Source: Arthrobacter sp. AK04 (lineage in GTDB: Bacteria; Actinomycetota; Actinomycetes; Actinomycetales; Micrococcaceae). From it: 39,991 bases of DNA. The notes under the pieces were generated by a model. That model was not told the origin of the DNA. It did no database searches and worked only from the letters and a program-made list of their open reading frames with translations. Within the stretch, counting starts at the first letter, position 1, and every line of letters begins with the position of its first letter. This document shows, one piece after another, positions 9,403 to 17,208 of the stretch. A program made the position numbers and the translations under genes. The DNA is taken from NCBI RefSeq assembly GCF_021129155.1, contig NZ_JAJOMC010000044.1, positions 1-39,991 of the forward strand, read 5' to 3'.

Positions 9403-10209
9403 CTAGTTCTTGATCTCCAGAGACATTAGCATCCGCTGGACGTTGGCAAAGTCAGCACTCTCGCTGGCGTACGTTGCGGCCTGGTCAATGGTGTCGAATG
9501 CTTTGGCCGGCGCCACTTTCTCATCGGGCGCGAAGGCCCTGACGGACACGAGGTCGCCAAAGGAGTAGTCGCCCTTGTCCGCCGGCCCGCGGACGATGTT
9601 GCGCAGTTCGCAGGCCTGTCCGTCGGCACCGCCCACGATGTTCGTGATGCCGTAGGAGCCGAAGAACCGGTATCCCTGGATTGCCCGGAACACCACCCTG
9701 GGCGGAATGGTCCCCTCCCCGCCTTCGGCGGACAGCTCCACCGGCACGCTGCTGATCACCGTGTAGGGCCGCCGGGCGTCCGCCGGGCAGTCAGCGGACG
9801 ACGGCGGGAGTCCCGTCCGCAGCGCCGCCACGAAAGTGCCGTCCGGCTTCTTCACCTCAATTTTCAACGCACCGGGCAGGGTTCCGTCCTCAGGAGGGAC
9901 CGATTGCGCTATCCAGGACTCCGGCAGGTCAAACACAACGGTCTTTGCCGGATCGGAGAAGGTCTTCCACGCAGAGGCTGTGGCGGCAGGCCCGGCTGTT
10001 GCGGAAGCGGACGCAGCGGCCGTGGCGCCCGAGGATGGCTCAGCTGATGCGGACCCATCCGGTGTAGCCGTGGCGGTGGCGCCGGAGTCACCGGGCTCCG
10101 CTGTCCATGCGGGCCCGCTGTTTGACGGGGTGGAGCAGCCGGCAAGGAGTGCGCCGGCCAGGAGCACGGCGGCTCCGGGCAGGACCCCCGCTGATGCGAT
10201 GCGTCTCAT
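9403..10209 (-). CDS. Secreted lipoprotein of unknown function
   Basis: I do not recognise the family. The 268-residue product has a clear lipoprotein signal: two Arg at positions 2-3, a hydrophobic core and the lipobox LAGC ending at Cys25. A low-complexity Ala/Ser/Thr/Gly linker of about 50 residues follows, as expected for a surface-anchored domain in a Gram-positive cell. The rest is a globular domain of about 190 residues beginning WKTFSDPAKTVVFDLPESW. Start choice is supported by TAGGCT six bases before the ATG, with no clear ribosome binding site, which suggests a leaderless transcript. It is divergent from the DUF1684 gene across 156 bases. Confidence 0.8.
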   Translation of the reverse strand: MRRIASAGVLPGAAVLLAGALLAGCSTPSNSGPAWTAEPGDSGATATATPDGSASAEPSSGATAAASASATAGPAATASAWKTFSDPAKTVVFDLPESWIAQSVPPEDGTLPGALKIEVKKPDGTFVAALRTGLPPSSADCPADARRPYTVISSVPVELSAEGGEGTIPPRVVFRAIQGYRFFGSYGITNIVGGADGQACELRNIVRGPADKGDYSFGDLVSVRAFAPDEKVAPAKAFDTIDQAATYASESADFANVQRMLMSLEIKN

Positions 10210-10215
10210 GCAGCC

Positions 10216-10221
10216 AGCCTA
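10216..10221 (-). promoter_or_regulatory. -10 box TAGGCT, leaderless start of lipoprotein gene
   Basis: TAGGCT lies exactly six bases before the ATG at 10209, which would place the transcript start at the start codon. No -35 box is clear. Confidence 0.5.
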
Positions 10222-10353
10222 ACGGGACGCGGCAGCGGCGGGACGTGGCCGGGAGCGGCGTTTCCTGCCGCTCCCCCGCCGCCAAGACGACGGGACGGCG
10301 CCGGGCAAAAGCGGTGCGTGTCGCCCCCGGAGGGCATCGCCGGTCCCGGGGAC

Positions 10354-10359
10354 TAGGCT
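10354..10359 (+). promoter_or_regulatory. -10 box TAGGCT, leaderless start of DUF1684 gene
   Basis: TAGGCT followed by six bases and the ATG at 10366; no purine-rich ribosome site is present at the proper spacing. It mirrors the divergent lipoprotein promoter. Confidence 0.5.
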
Positions 10360-10365
10360 GGTGCT

Positions 10366-11028
10366 ATGGCGGACTTCCAGCACGGCGCAGCCGAAGAGAA
10401 CCCGGCGGATATCTCCGCCGTCGACATTGCTGACTGGCGGCTTCGGACCTTTGCCTTGTATGACAATGTCCGCAAACTCTCCGTGGAAAGCCCGGCGGAA
10501 GCACATTCCTACTGGCGCCACCAGCGTGACCTTCTCTTCGCCACGCACCCGGCCTCCGCGCTGTCCGCAACGGACAAAGCGCGATTCTCCGGCCTTAGGA
10601 CGGCTGATTATGATCCCATCTACCGTTTCCACGTCCCGCTGACCAAGGAGGGTGCGGGGCGGGAAATGAGCGTGGAAACCGGAACCGACGGAGTGGTCAA
10701 CTTCGTGCGGCTGGGGACGTTCGACCTCCCCGAGATGGGGCAGCTGGCCGTGTGGAAGCTCCGGGGATACGGCGGCGGCATCTTCGTGCCCTTCCGGGAC
10801 GCGACGGCCGGCCAGCCCGGCGGAAGCTACGGCGCCGGCCGGTACCTGCTCGATACCATCAAGGGCGCGTTCCACGGGGTCAGCGGGACAGGCCCGGACG
10901 CCGCCTTCGTCCTTGACTTCAACTTCGCCTACAACCCGTCCTGCGCCTACAACGAGGCCTGGGCGTGTCCCCTGCCGGGCCCTTCCAACCGGCTGGCTGT
11001 GGAGATACCGGTCGGCGAGCTGTACTGA
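10366..11028 (+). CDS. DUF1684 domain-containing protein
   Basis: A 220-residue protein recognisable as DUF1684 from the N-terminal WRLRTFALYDNVRK, the WRHQRDLLFATHP segment at about residues 46-58, and the C-terminal run FNFAYNPSCAYNEAWACPLP (about 183-202), where Asn, Pro and Cys positions are typical of the family. The family's biochemical function is not established; no enzyme activity can be claimed. No signal peptide or membrane segment is seen. The gene is monocistronic, convergent with the cysteine desulfurase gene 34 bases further on, with a small hairpin between them. Confidence 0.85.
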   Translation: MADFQHGAAEENPADISAVDIADWRLRTFALYDNVRKLSVESPAEAHSYWRHQRDLLFATHPASALSATDKARFSGLRTADYDPIYRFHVPLTKEGAGREMSVETGTDGVVNFVRLGTFDLPEMGQLAVWKLRGYGGGIFVPFRDATAGQPGGSYGAGRYLLDTIKGAFHGVSGTGPDAAFVLDFNFAYNPSCAYNEAWACPLPGPSNRLAVEIPVGELY

Positions 11029-11035
11029 CCCCTGG

Positions 11036-11055
11036 GCAGCGACCCCGGTCGCTGC
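11036..11055. terminator. Hairpin between convergent genes
   Basis: Perfect 9-base arms (GCAGCGACC and GGTCGCTGC) with a minimal two-base loop (or eight pairs with a four-base loop). It lies between the 3' ends of the DUF1684 gene and the NAD operon. No T run follows, so strength as an intrinsic terminator is uncertain. Confidence 0.5.
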
Positions 11056-11062
11056 GGGGCGG

Positions 11063-12217
11063 TTAGCCGCCGAGCGCCCGGACGCTCTCCACTGCGTGCC
11101 GGACCGCCCCCGCGGCGGTGTTGAGGTCCTCTTCCGTGACCGCTGCATCGAAGCTGAAGCGGACAGCCGTCTGGGCCACCTCGGCTTCGATACCCAGGGC
11201 CGTGAGGACAGGCGAGGGGGCGTCGGACCCGGCTGCGCACGCTGATCCGCTGGAGCACACTACGCCCTGGCGTTCCAGTTCCAGCAGCACCGATTCCCCG
11301 CTGGTTCCCGGGAAGCAGAAGGACGCCACGGACGGCAGCCGTCGGGACGGATGCCCGGTAAGGACTGCGCCCGGCACGCCGGTGAGCACGGCGTTGATGA
11401 AGTTATCGCGGAGGGCCGCAACACGTCGTCGTTGTTCCTCCTGGCCGGCCTGGGCCAGCGCCAGCGCCGCGGCCATGCCCACGGCACCTGCCACGTTCTC
11501 CGTCCCAGACCTGCGGCCCCGTTCCTGGCCACCGCCGTGGATGAGCGGCTCGATCCTGGTGCGGCCCCGGACAAAGAGCACGCCGCAGCCCTTGGGCGCC
11601 CCCAGCTTGTGGCCCGAAATACTCATGGCATCAATGCCCAGCGTCCGGGTGTCCAAGGGGAGCCATCCCCCCGCCTGCACCGCGTCCGTGTGGAACGGAA
11701 CTCCAGCCTGGCGCGCAACCGCTGCCAGCCCGGCCACCGGCTGCACGGTTCCCACTTCATTGTTGGCGTACATGATGCTGGCCAGTGCGGTCTCCGGGCG
11801 CAGGACTTCACGGAGGGCCTCCGGCGTCACCAGTCCGGTCCCGTCCACAGGCACCACGTCCACCGTGAATCCGTGGAAGCGCTCCAGATAGCCTGCGGAT
11901 TCCTCCACGGCCGGATGTTCGACGGCGCTGATCACCACCCGGTCAAGCTTCGGGTTGGCAGCCTGCCGCGCCAGGGCAATGCCTTTGACGGCCAGGTTGT
12001 CCGCCTCCGTTCCGCCGGACGTGAAGGTCAGCTCACCCGGCCGGCAGCCCAGGACAGCGGCCACCGAATCCCGCGCAGCGGCGAGGGCGCGCGCGGCGGC
12101 CTCTCCAAGGGTGTGGTGGCTGGAGGGGTTTCCGAAGTCGCCGGTCAGGTATGGCCACATGGCTTCCAGCACCTCGCGGCGGACCGGGGTGGTGGCGGCT
12201 GCGTCAAGGAAAATCAC
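11063..12217 (-). CDS. Cysteine desulfurase, NifS/IscS-like, in the NAD operon
   Basis: PLP enzyme that takes sulfur from L-cysteine and hands it on as a persulfide. The 384-residue sequence starts IFLDAAATTPVR, has the cofactor lysine Lys204 in SISGHKLGAPKG, the HTDAVQ strand (about 176-181) and the active-site Cys327 in the SGSACAAG loop. It begins three bases after the nadC stop and is the last gene of nrtR-nadA-nadB-nadC. The probable job is to supply sulfur for the [4Fe-4S] cluster of quinolinate synthase NadA, as proposed for NifS-like proteins encoded beside nad genes in other bacteria (often called NadS or IscS-like). That role is inference from context. Confidence 0.93.
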   Translation of the reverse strand: MIFLDAAATTPVRREVLEAMWPYLTGDFGNPSSHHTLGEAAARALAAARDSVAAVLGCRPGELTFTSGGTEADNLAVKGIALARQAANPKLDRVVISAVEHPAVEESAGYLERFHGFTVDVVPVDGTGLVTPEALREVLRPETALASIMYANNEVGTVQPVAGLAAVARQAGVPFHTDAVQAGGWLPLDTRTLGIDAMSISGHKLGAPKGCGVLFVRGRTRIEPLIHGGGQERGRRSGTENVAGAVGMAAALALAQAGQEEQRRRVAALRDNFINAVLTGVPGAVLTGHPSRRLPSVASFCFPGTSGESVLLELERQGVVCSSGSACAAGSDAPSPVLTALGIEAEVAQTAVRFSFDAAVTEEDLNTAAGAVRHAVESVRALGG

Positions 12218-12220
12218 GGC

Positions 12221-13138
12221 TTACCCGGCTGTCAGTTCCACGTCCAGGCCAAGGTCCAGGGCGGCCACCGTGTGCGTGAGGGCACCGATGGAGATGACGT
12301 CAACCCCGGCCGCGGCAATTCCTGCGACCGTGTTGAGGTTGACGTTGCCGCTTGCTTCCACGCGGGCCCGCCCTGCCACCAGGGCAACACCCTGGCGGAG
12401 CTCGTCCAGCGTGAAGTTGTCCAGCATAATGGTGTCCACGCCGGCGGCCAGGACAGGTTCGATCTGGTCCATGCGGTCCACCTCGACTTCGAAGTGGGTG
12501 GTGTGTCCCAGCTGGGCCTTGGCCGCCCGGAGCAGCTCCGTCAGCCTGGCGGGGTCCCCTCCGGTCATCACGGCCAGGTGGTTGTCCTTCGCCAGCACTG
12601 CGTCGGAGAGGCTGTACCGGTGGTTGGCGCCTCCCCCGCACCGCACCGCGAACCGTTCCAGGATCCGCAGGCCGGGGGTGGTCTTCCGGGTGTCGGTGAT
12701 CCTGGCCCGTGTCCCCTCGGCCAGCTGGACAAATTCGGCGGTCCTGGTGGCGATCGCGGACATCCGCTGAACGAGGTTGAGGGCGACCCGTTCGGCGAGC
12801 AGGACCGAGCGTGCCCGTCCGCTGACGCGCGCAAGGTGCGTGCCGGCGTCGAACCTGTCCCCGTCCGCCAGCAGCAGCTCCACCTCGGTGCCGGGGTCCA
12901 CCAGCTGCATGGCGTCCCGGAAGACGATGGCTCCGCTGAAGACCCCGGGTACGCGGGCGTTCAGGACGGCCGTGGCGCGGGCGCCGGCGGGAATGAGCAG
13001 TTGGGAGGTGATGTCCCCGCCCGGAGCGTCCTCGGCGAAGGCCCGTTCAAGGATCTCGCGGACGGGAGCCGCCGGCAGGGTGAGGTCCAGGCCAACGGCC
13101 CTGGCCGCCACGGGTGCAATCACGGAGTTTTCAGTCAC
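12221..13138 (-). CDS. nadC: Nicotinate-nucleotide pyrophosphorylase (quinolinate phosphoribosyltransferase)
   Basis: Cytoplasmic enzyme that joins quinolinate and PRPP to give nicotinate mononucleotide, CO2 and pyrophosphate, the third step of de novo NAD synthesis. At 305 residues it has the family landmarks: FAEDAPGGDITSQLLIP near the N-terminus, RVALNLVQRMSAIATRT in the middle, DTRKTTPGLR (substrate-binding Arg/Lys), HFEVEVD, and a C-terminal VEASGNVNLNT then ISIGALTHT. The start is a GTG at 13138 that overlaps the nadB stop by eight bases (GTGACTGA). Longer upstream readings are nadB in another frame. It is followed after three bases by the cysteine desulfurase gene. Confidence 0.95.
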   Translation of the reverse strand: MTENSVIAPVAARAVGLDLTLPAAPVREILERAFAEDAPGGDITSQLLIPAGARATAVLNARVPGVFSGAIVFRDAMQLVDPGTEVELLLADGDRFDAGTHLARVSGRARSVLLAERVALNLVQRMSAIATRTAEFVQLAEGTRARITDTRKTTPGLRILERFAVRCGGGANHRYSLSDAVLAKDNHLAVMTGGDPARLTELLRAAKAQLGHTTHFEVEVDRMDQIEPVLAAGVDTIMLDNFTLDELRQGVALVAGRARVEASGNVNLNTVAGIAAAGVDVISIGALTHTVAALDLGLDVELTAG

Positions 13139-14945
13139 GGACAAGGCTCGCTTTCGGGCGCAGGCGGGAGTGTTCTTGGAGTTCATCAGCAATGCCGGCG
13201 GCATCAGCGGGGCTGTCGCTCCGGTAATGGGCGCCCAGGGATGCAGTCCGTTCCAGGGCGGCAGCCACCAGCAGCTGGGCGGCCAGCAGCAGGTTGCGGT
13301 CCTCATGCTCCTGCGGGTCCGCCCCGGCGGCCGCAGTTCCGGGAAGAACGACGGCGGCCCATCGGCCAAGAGTTTCCGCCGCCTCCTGCAACAGCACCCC
13401 ATTCCGAAGCACCCCGGCTTTAGCAGTCATCAACCGGCGAAGAGCATCACGGGAAAACGGAGTTTCAGTACCTGTATTCCTCCCGGAGTTGGCCGGCACG
13501 CTCCCGCCCGGGCCGTCGGACCTGGCACCCGCGCCTGCTGAAGCCGCAGGGAAGGTGACGGACAAATGGTCGCCTGAGGGTGCCCCGGAAGCATGCGTAA
13601 AGGGGAGGCCGCCCGCGGCCGACCTAGCATGCGGAGGGGCACCCTCAGGCGACCCCCAGCCAAAGTCACCGGAGAGGAAGTCCTCAACAGCGCGGCGGCC
13701 GAAGACGAGTCCCTCGAGGAGGGAGTTGCTGGCCAGCCGGTTTGCCCCTTGGACGCCCGTGCATGCGACTTCGCCGGCAGCGTAGAGTCCGGGGAGGCTG
13801 GTCCGGGCGTGCAGGTCGGTGAGTACGCCGCCCATCCAGTAGTGGGCTGCCGGGGCCACGGGGACCAGGTCCCGGGTCCAGTCGATGCCGGCTGCCAGGG
13901 TTTTTTGGGTGAGGGTCGGGAACCGCCGTGCCAGGAAGCCGGTACCCCTGGCCGTCTCGATAACGCGCGCGTCAAGGTACACGTGGCCGTTGGGGTCGCC
14001 GAGCTTGGCCAGGTGCAGGGCTATGCTGCGGGAGACCACGTCCCGGGGGGCGAGCTCCGCGTCCGGGTGGTATGCCCGCATGAAGCGTCTTCCGTTGCCG
14101 TCAACGAGGACCGCCCCTTCGCCGCGGACTGCCTCGGAGATCAGCAGCGGCTCGCCGGCAAGGCCCGCGGAGGCAGACCCGGCGTTCCGGACCAGGCAGG
14201 TGGGGTGGAACTGGAAGAATTCCAGGTCCGCTGTCCGCGCTCCGGCACGGACCGCGAGCGCCAGGCCGTCGGCGGTGGCGACTGCGGGGTTGGTGGTCTG
14301 GGCAAACAGCCGGCCGGCGCCTCCCGTTGCCAGCAGGACGGCGTCCCCGCGCAGTTCTGCCCTGTTCCCGCCCTTCAGGAACTCCACCCCGGTGATGGTG
14401 CCGTCGTCGTGCAGGAGTGAGGTGGCGTGTGCACCGGTGATGACCGTCAGGACACCGGCCGCCTGCCGGGAGAGCACCGCCTGGATGAGGGCGCCGGCCA
14501 CTTTCGCGCCCGTGGCGTCGCCGCCGGCGTGGAGGATGCGGGGCGCGGAGTGGGCGGCTTCCAGCCCCAGTGCCGGGCTACCGGCGCGCTGCAGGTCGAA
14601 GTGCACGCCGAAGCGCTGCAGCCCGGCGATGTCGTGCCGGGCCTGCGTGCACATCAGCCGGACGGCGTCGGCGTTGCAGTGCCCGGCGCCTGCCTGAAGC
14701 GTGTCGGTGATGTGGGCCGCTGCGGTGTCACCCGGGGCTGGTTCATCCAGCACGGCCGAGATGCCGCCCTGGGCGTACCAGGTGTTGCTGTGGTCCAGGC
14801 CGCCTTTCGTCAGGAGAACCACGGAGGCGCCGGCGTCGGTTGCCAGCAGCGCCGCATACAGTCCGGCAATGCCGCTGCCGATGACCACCAGCCGGCGGCG
14901 GCCAGGCATCACGGGCCCAACGGGCACAAGGGGCTCGGCCTTCAT
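13131..14945 (-). CDS. nadB: L-aspartate oxidase with extended interdomain linker
   Basis: FAD flavoprotein that oxidises L-aspartate to iminoaspartate, the first step of de novo NAD synthesis. The N-terminus carries the dinucleotide-binding VIGSGIAGLYAALLA (about residues 21-35), then GGLDHSNTWYAQGGISAVL, typical of NadB. The C-terminal helical domain (from about residue 490) is present. At 604 residues it is longer than the usual 530-540; the excess is a Gly/Ala/Pro/Ser-rich linker at about residues 425-490, between the capping/FAD part and the helical domain. Residues 431-459 of this linker are encoded by an 87-bp perfect-armed inverted repeat. The ATG overlaps the nadA stop (TAATG) and the end overlaps nadC, so the genes are coupled. 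Confidence 0.95.
   Translation of the reverse strand: MKAEPLVPVGPVMPGRRRLVVIGSGIAGLYAALLATDAGASVVLLTKGGLDHSNTWYAQGGISAVLDEPAPGDTAAAHITDTLQAGAGHCNADAVRLMCTQARHDIAGLQRFGVHFDLQRAGSPALGLEAAHSAPRILHAGGDATGAKVAGALIQAVLSRQAAGVLTVITGAHATSLLHDDGTITGVEFLKGGNRAELRGDAVLLATGGAGRLFAQTTNPAVATADGLALAVRAGARTADLEFFQFHPTCLVRNAGSASAGLAGEPLLISEAVRGEGAVLVDGNGRRFMRAYHPDAELAPRDVVSRSIALHLAKLGDPNGHVYLDARVIETARGTGFLARRFPTLTQKTLAAGIDWTRDLVPVAPAAHYWMGGVLTDLHARTSLPGLYAAGEVACTGVQGANRLASNSLLEGLVFGRRAVEDFLSGDFGWGSPEGAPPHARSAAGGLPFTHASGAPSGDHLSVTFPAASAGAGARSDGPGGSVPANSGRNTGTETPFSRDALRRLMTAKAGVLRNGVLLQEAAETLGRWAAVVLPGTAAAGADPQEHEDRNLLLAAQLLVAAALERTASLGAHYRSDSPADAAGIADELQEHSRLRPKASLVRD
13568..13654. repeat. 87-bp inverted-repeat element inside nadB
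   Basis: Perfect 19-base arms at 13568-13586 and 13636-13654 enclose a second pair of GCATGC boxes (13591-13596 and 13628-13633) and a central GC-rich fold-back (GGCCG/CGGCC). The whole unit is 87 bases, exactly 29 codons, and lies in the coding sequence of nadB without breaking its frame. It resembles a REP- or MITE-like palindromic unit. No second copy of the full arms was seen in this window. Confidence 0.75.
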
Positions 14946-16249
14946 TACGGCCTGGCGGCGAGCATGCGCTCGAGGGCGGTCCGGGCGTGGTCCTGGACGG
15001 ACTCCGCGACGGTGATGCGGTTGACAACCCGGCCGGCCACCAGCTCCTCCAGCACCCAAGCCAGGTACCCCGGGTGGATGCGGTACATGGTGGAGCAGGG
15101 GCAGATCACCGGGTCCAGGCAGAAGATGGTGTGCTGCGGGTACTCCGCTGCAAGCCGGTTCACCATGTTGATTTCGGTGCCGATCGCGAACGTGGTGGGC
15201 TCCGTGGCCGCGGCGATCGCCTTCTTGATGAAGTCGGTGGAGCCGGCAGAGTCGGCGGCGTCCACGACGTCCATGGGGCACTCGGGGTGGACAATCACCT
15301 GGACGCCGGGGAAGTCGTTCCTGGCCTTCTCGATTTGTCCCACGTTGAAGCGCTTGTGGACCGAGCAGAAACCGTGCCAGAGGATGACCCTGGAATCGAG
15401 CAGCGCCTGTTCGTCGTTGCCGCCGAGGTCCTTGCGCGGATTCCACATGGGCATCTGCTCCAGCGGCACTCCCAGGGCTTTGGCGGTGTTGCGGCCCAGG
15501 TGCTGGTCGGGGAAGAACAGCACGCGCTGGGCACGCTGGAACGCCCACTCAAGCACGGTCCTGGCGTTGGAGGACGTACACACAATGCCGCCGTGCTCAC
15601 CGCAGAACGCCTTCAGGGCGGCCGAGGAATTCATGTAGGTGACGGGCAGGACCGGGACCCGGCCTTCAGCGTCGGGCTCGGTGCCGAAGATCTCTTCGAG
15701 CTGCTCCCAGCACTCGGCCACGGAGTCGGCGTCCGCCATGTCTGCCATGGAGCAGCCGGCCGCAAGGTTGGGAAGGATGACCGCCTGGTCCGGTGCGGAC
15801 AGGATGTCAGCGGTTTCCGCCATGAAGTGGACACCGCAGAACACGATCGCTTCCGCGTCCGGCCTGGTGAGTGCGGCGTTGGCCAGCTGGAAGGAGTCCC
15901 CCACGAAGTCGGCGTACTGGATCACTTCGTCCCGCTGGTAGAAGTGGCCCAGGATGACGGCACGGTCACCGAGGGCCGCCTTTGCCGCCAGGATGCGTTC
16001 GCTCAACTCGGCGTCGCTGGCGAGCTTGTACTCCTCCGGCAACTGGCCCTGGCGCGGGGTCGCGGCAGGCGCAACATCTGCACTGGAAGCGCCGGGTCCG
16101 TAGGCGGGAATGCCGGCGAGCGCCTCGGCGAGGTCGTAGTCCCACGGGCCCTTGGCCAGGGCGGGGCTGCAGGTGCTGCCTGCCGCCGTCGCGCCTTTTT
16201 CGGCCTGCTCGCGCGTGATCAGCTGGATGGCTGTGTTGACGCTGCTCAT
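14945..16249 (-). CDS. nadA: Quinolinate synthase
   Basis: Iron-sulfur enzyme that condenses iminoaspartate (from NadB) with dihydroxyacetone phosphate to give quinolinate. The 434-residue sequence has the repeated NadA fold elements: ILGHFYQRDEVIQYADFVGDS, FCGVHFMAETADIL, and the three expected cluster cysteines in the contexts GGIVCTSSNA, VHPECPMDVVD and CPCSTMYRIHPGYL. An N-terminal extension of roughly 80 residues before the conserved KAALGDRAVILG strand makes it longer than the enterobacterial enzyme; such extensions are common in actinobacteria. Its ATG overlaps the nrtR stop (ATGA) and its stop overlaps the nadB start, indicating one coupled operon. Confidence 0.96.
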   Translation of the reverse strand: MSSVNTAIQLITREQAEKGATAAGSTCSPALAKGPWDYDLAEALAGIPAYGPGASSADVAPAATPRQGQLPEEYKLASDAELSERILAAKAALGDRAVILGHFYQRDEVIQYADFVGDSFQLANAALTRPDAEAIVFCGVHFMAETADILSAPDQAVILPNLAAGCSMADMADADSVAECWEQLEEIFGTEPDAEGRVPVLPVTYMNSSAALKAFCGEHGGIVCTSSNARTVLEWAFQRAQRVLFFPDQHLGRNTAKALGVPLEQMPMWNPRKDLGGNDEQALLDSRVILWHGFCSVHKRFNVGQIEKARNDFPGVQVIVHPECPMDVVDAADSAGSTDFIKKAIAAATEPTTFAIGTEINMVNRLAAEYPQHTIFCLDPVICPCSTMYRIHPGYLAWVLEELVAGRVVNRITVAESVQDHARTALERMLAARP

Positions 16250-16956
16250 AGTGTGCTCCTGTTGTCTGGGTCAAGGCCGGGCCGGCCGGTAAAGCGGTAG
16301 AGGCGCGGGGGGCGGTGCTTGCCGCCCTGGAGGTATTCGCCGGTCTCTTCTATTTCGGGGGTGGACTTGAGCTGCCTCCGGAAGTTTGCCGGATCAAGCT
16401 CGCGGTCCAGCACTGCCTCGTAGACCTCGCGGACCTGGGCCAGCGTGAAGTACTCCCCCAGGAGGTGGTACGCCACGGACCCGTAGGCCAGCTTGTTGCG
16501 CAGGCGCCAGAGCGCGTAGTCCACGATCGCGTTGTGGTCGAAGGCCAGCTCCCCCAGCCGGTCCGCCCTGAACCACCGGACGTTTTCGGACTCGTCGGCT
16601 AGCGCAGCCTCTGTCGGCCGGACCAGGGCCCAGTACACGATCGAAACCACGCGCTGGGTGGGTGAGCGGTGCAGCCCGCCGAAAGCGTAGAGCTGCTCCA
16701 GGTAGCTGGGGGCGAGCCCGGTGGTCTCCCTCAGGTTCCGGGATGCGGCGTCCTGGAGGGACTCCGAGTGGCTGAGGGGACCGCCGGGCAGCGCCCAGAG
16801 CCCCTTGAAGGGCTCCCTGATCCGGCGGACCAGGGGCAGCCAAAGCGTAGGCCGGCCGGAGCTTTCACTGGGCCGGAGGGCGAAGATGACGGTGGAGATG
16901 GCCAGCGAAGGAGGGGCTGCCTGGCGTTCCGACACGTTTGCCGAACTGGAGTACAT
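16246..16956 (-). CDS. nrtR: NrtR-type Nudix-related transcriptional regulator of NAD synthesis
   Basis: A 236-residue protein with an N-terminal Nudix-fold domain (about residues 18-150) and a C-terminal winged-helix domain (about 155-225), the NrtR arrangement. In the Nudix box (residues 59-81) the expected REUxEE signature reads RNLRET, so two of the catalytic glutamates are missing; this fits a sensor that binds ADP-ribose-type ligands rather than an active hydrolase. It is the first gene of the nad operon, coupled to nadA by ATGA. The ATG has AGGAAGG upstream. A 27-bp inverted repeat 48 bases upstream is the likely autoregulatory operator. NrtR-led nad operons are known in mycobacteria. 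Confidence 0.92.
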   Translation of the reverse strand: MYSSSANVSERQAAPPSLAISTVIFALRPSESSGRPTLWLPLVRRIREPFKGLWALPGGPLSHSESLQDAASRNLRETTGLAPSYLEQLYAFGGLHRSPTQRVVSIVYWALVRPTEAALADESENVRWFRADRLGELAFDHNAIVDYALWRLRNKLAYGSVAYHLLGEYFTLAQVREVYEAVLDRELDPANFRRQLKSTPEIEETGEYLQGGKHRPPRLYRFTGRPGLDPDNRSTL

Positions 16957-17004
16957 GGTCCACCGCCTTCCTGGCAGCTGGGCCCTCTCCGCGGAAGGGC
17001 GCGC

Positions 17005-17031
17005 TAGTTATGGTCATCTTGACCAAAACTA
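17005..17031. promoter_or_regulatory. nrtR box: Inverted repeat, probable NrtR operator
   Basis: Arms TAGTTATGGTCA and TGACCAAAACTA match as an inverted repeat at 11 of 12 positions around a three-base spacer. It stands 48 bases before the nrtR start and about 178 bases before the divergent permease gene. It is an AT-rich island in GC-rich DNA. Assignment to NrtR rests on position and symmetry, not on a consensus I could verify. Confidence 0.65.
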
Positions 17032-17126
17032 ATTGTACGGGCATGCGCCGTGGAAATGCCAAATGTTTCTGGCCTTGTCCGCCGGCTTCCATCGTGCGCT
17101 GCACCAGCGCACACCGCTGCACCGAA

Positions 17127-17151
17127 TACCGCCTACGCGGTGGAGGCGGTA
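17127..17151. repeat. Short inverted repeat upstream of the amino-acid permease
   Basis: Perfect 8-base arms (TACCGCCT and AGGCGGTA) around a nine-base loop, ending 57 bases before the permease ATG. It could be an operator for a regulator of the permease or an RNA hairpin in its leader. Nothing in the sequence decides between these. Confidence 0.4.
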
Positions 17152-17208
17152 AATTCGAGTGGGCCCACAAGGCGCCACCATCGAGACCCCAAGAAGGTTC
17201 ACGGCACT

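Noticed and set aside
11351..13423. A 690-codon open frame on the plus strand across the cysteine desulfurase and nadC
   Set aside because: It is antisense to two clearly recognisable enzymes, has no ribosome site and a composition expected from GC-rich codon shadows.
14987..16300. A 437-codon plus-strand frame over nadA
   Set aside because: Gly/Val/Arg/His-rich sequence antisense to nadA with no recognisable domain; a shadow of a GC-rich gene.
16246..16956. NrtR as an active Nudix hydrolase
   Set aside because: The Nudix box lacks key glutamates (RNLRET in place of REUxEE) and a winged helix follows, so a regulator is the better reading.
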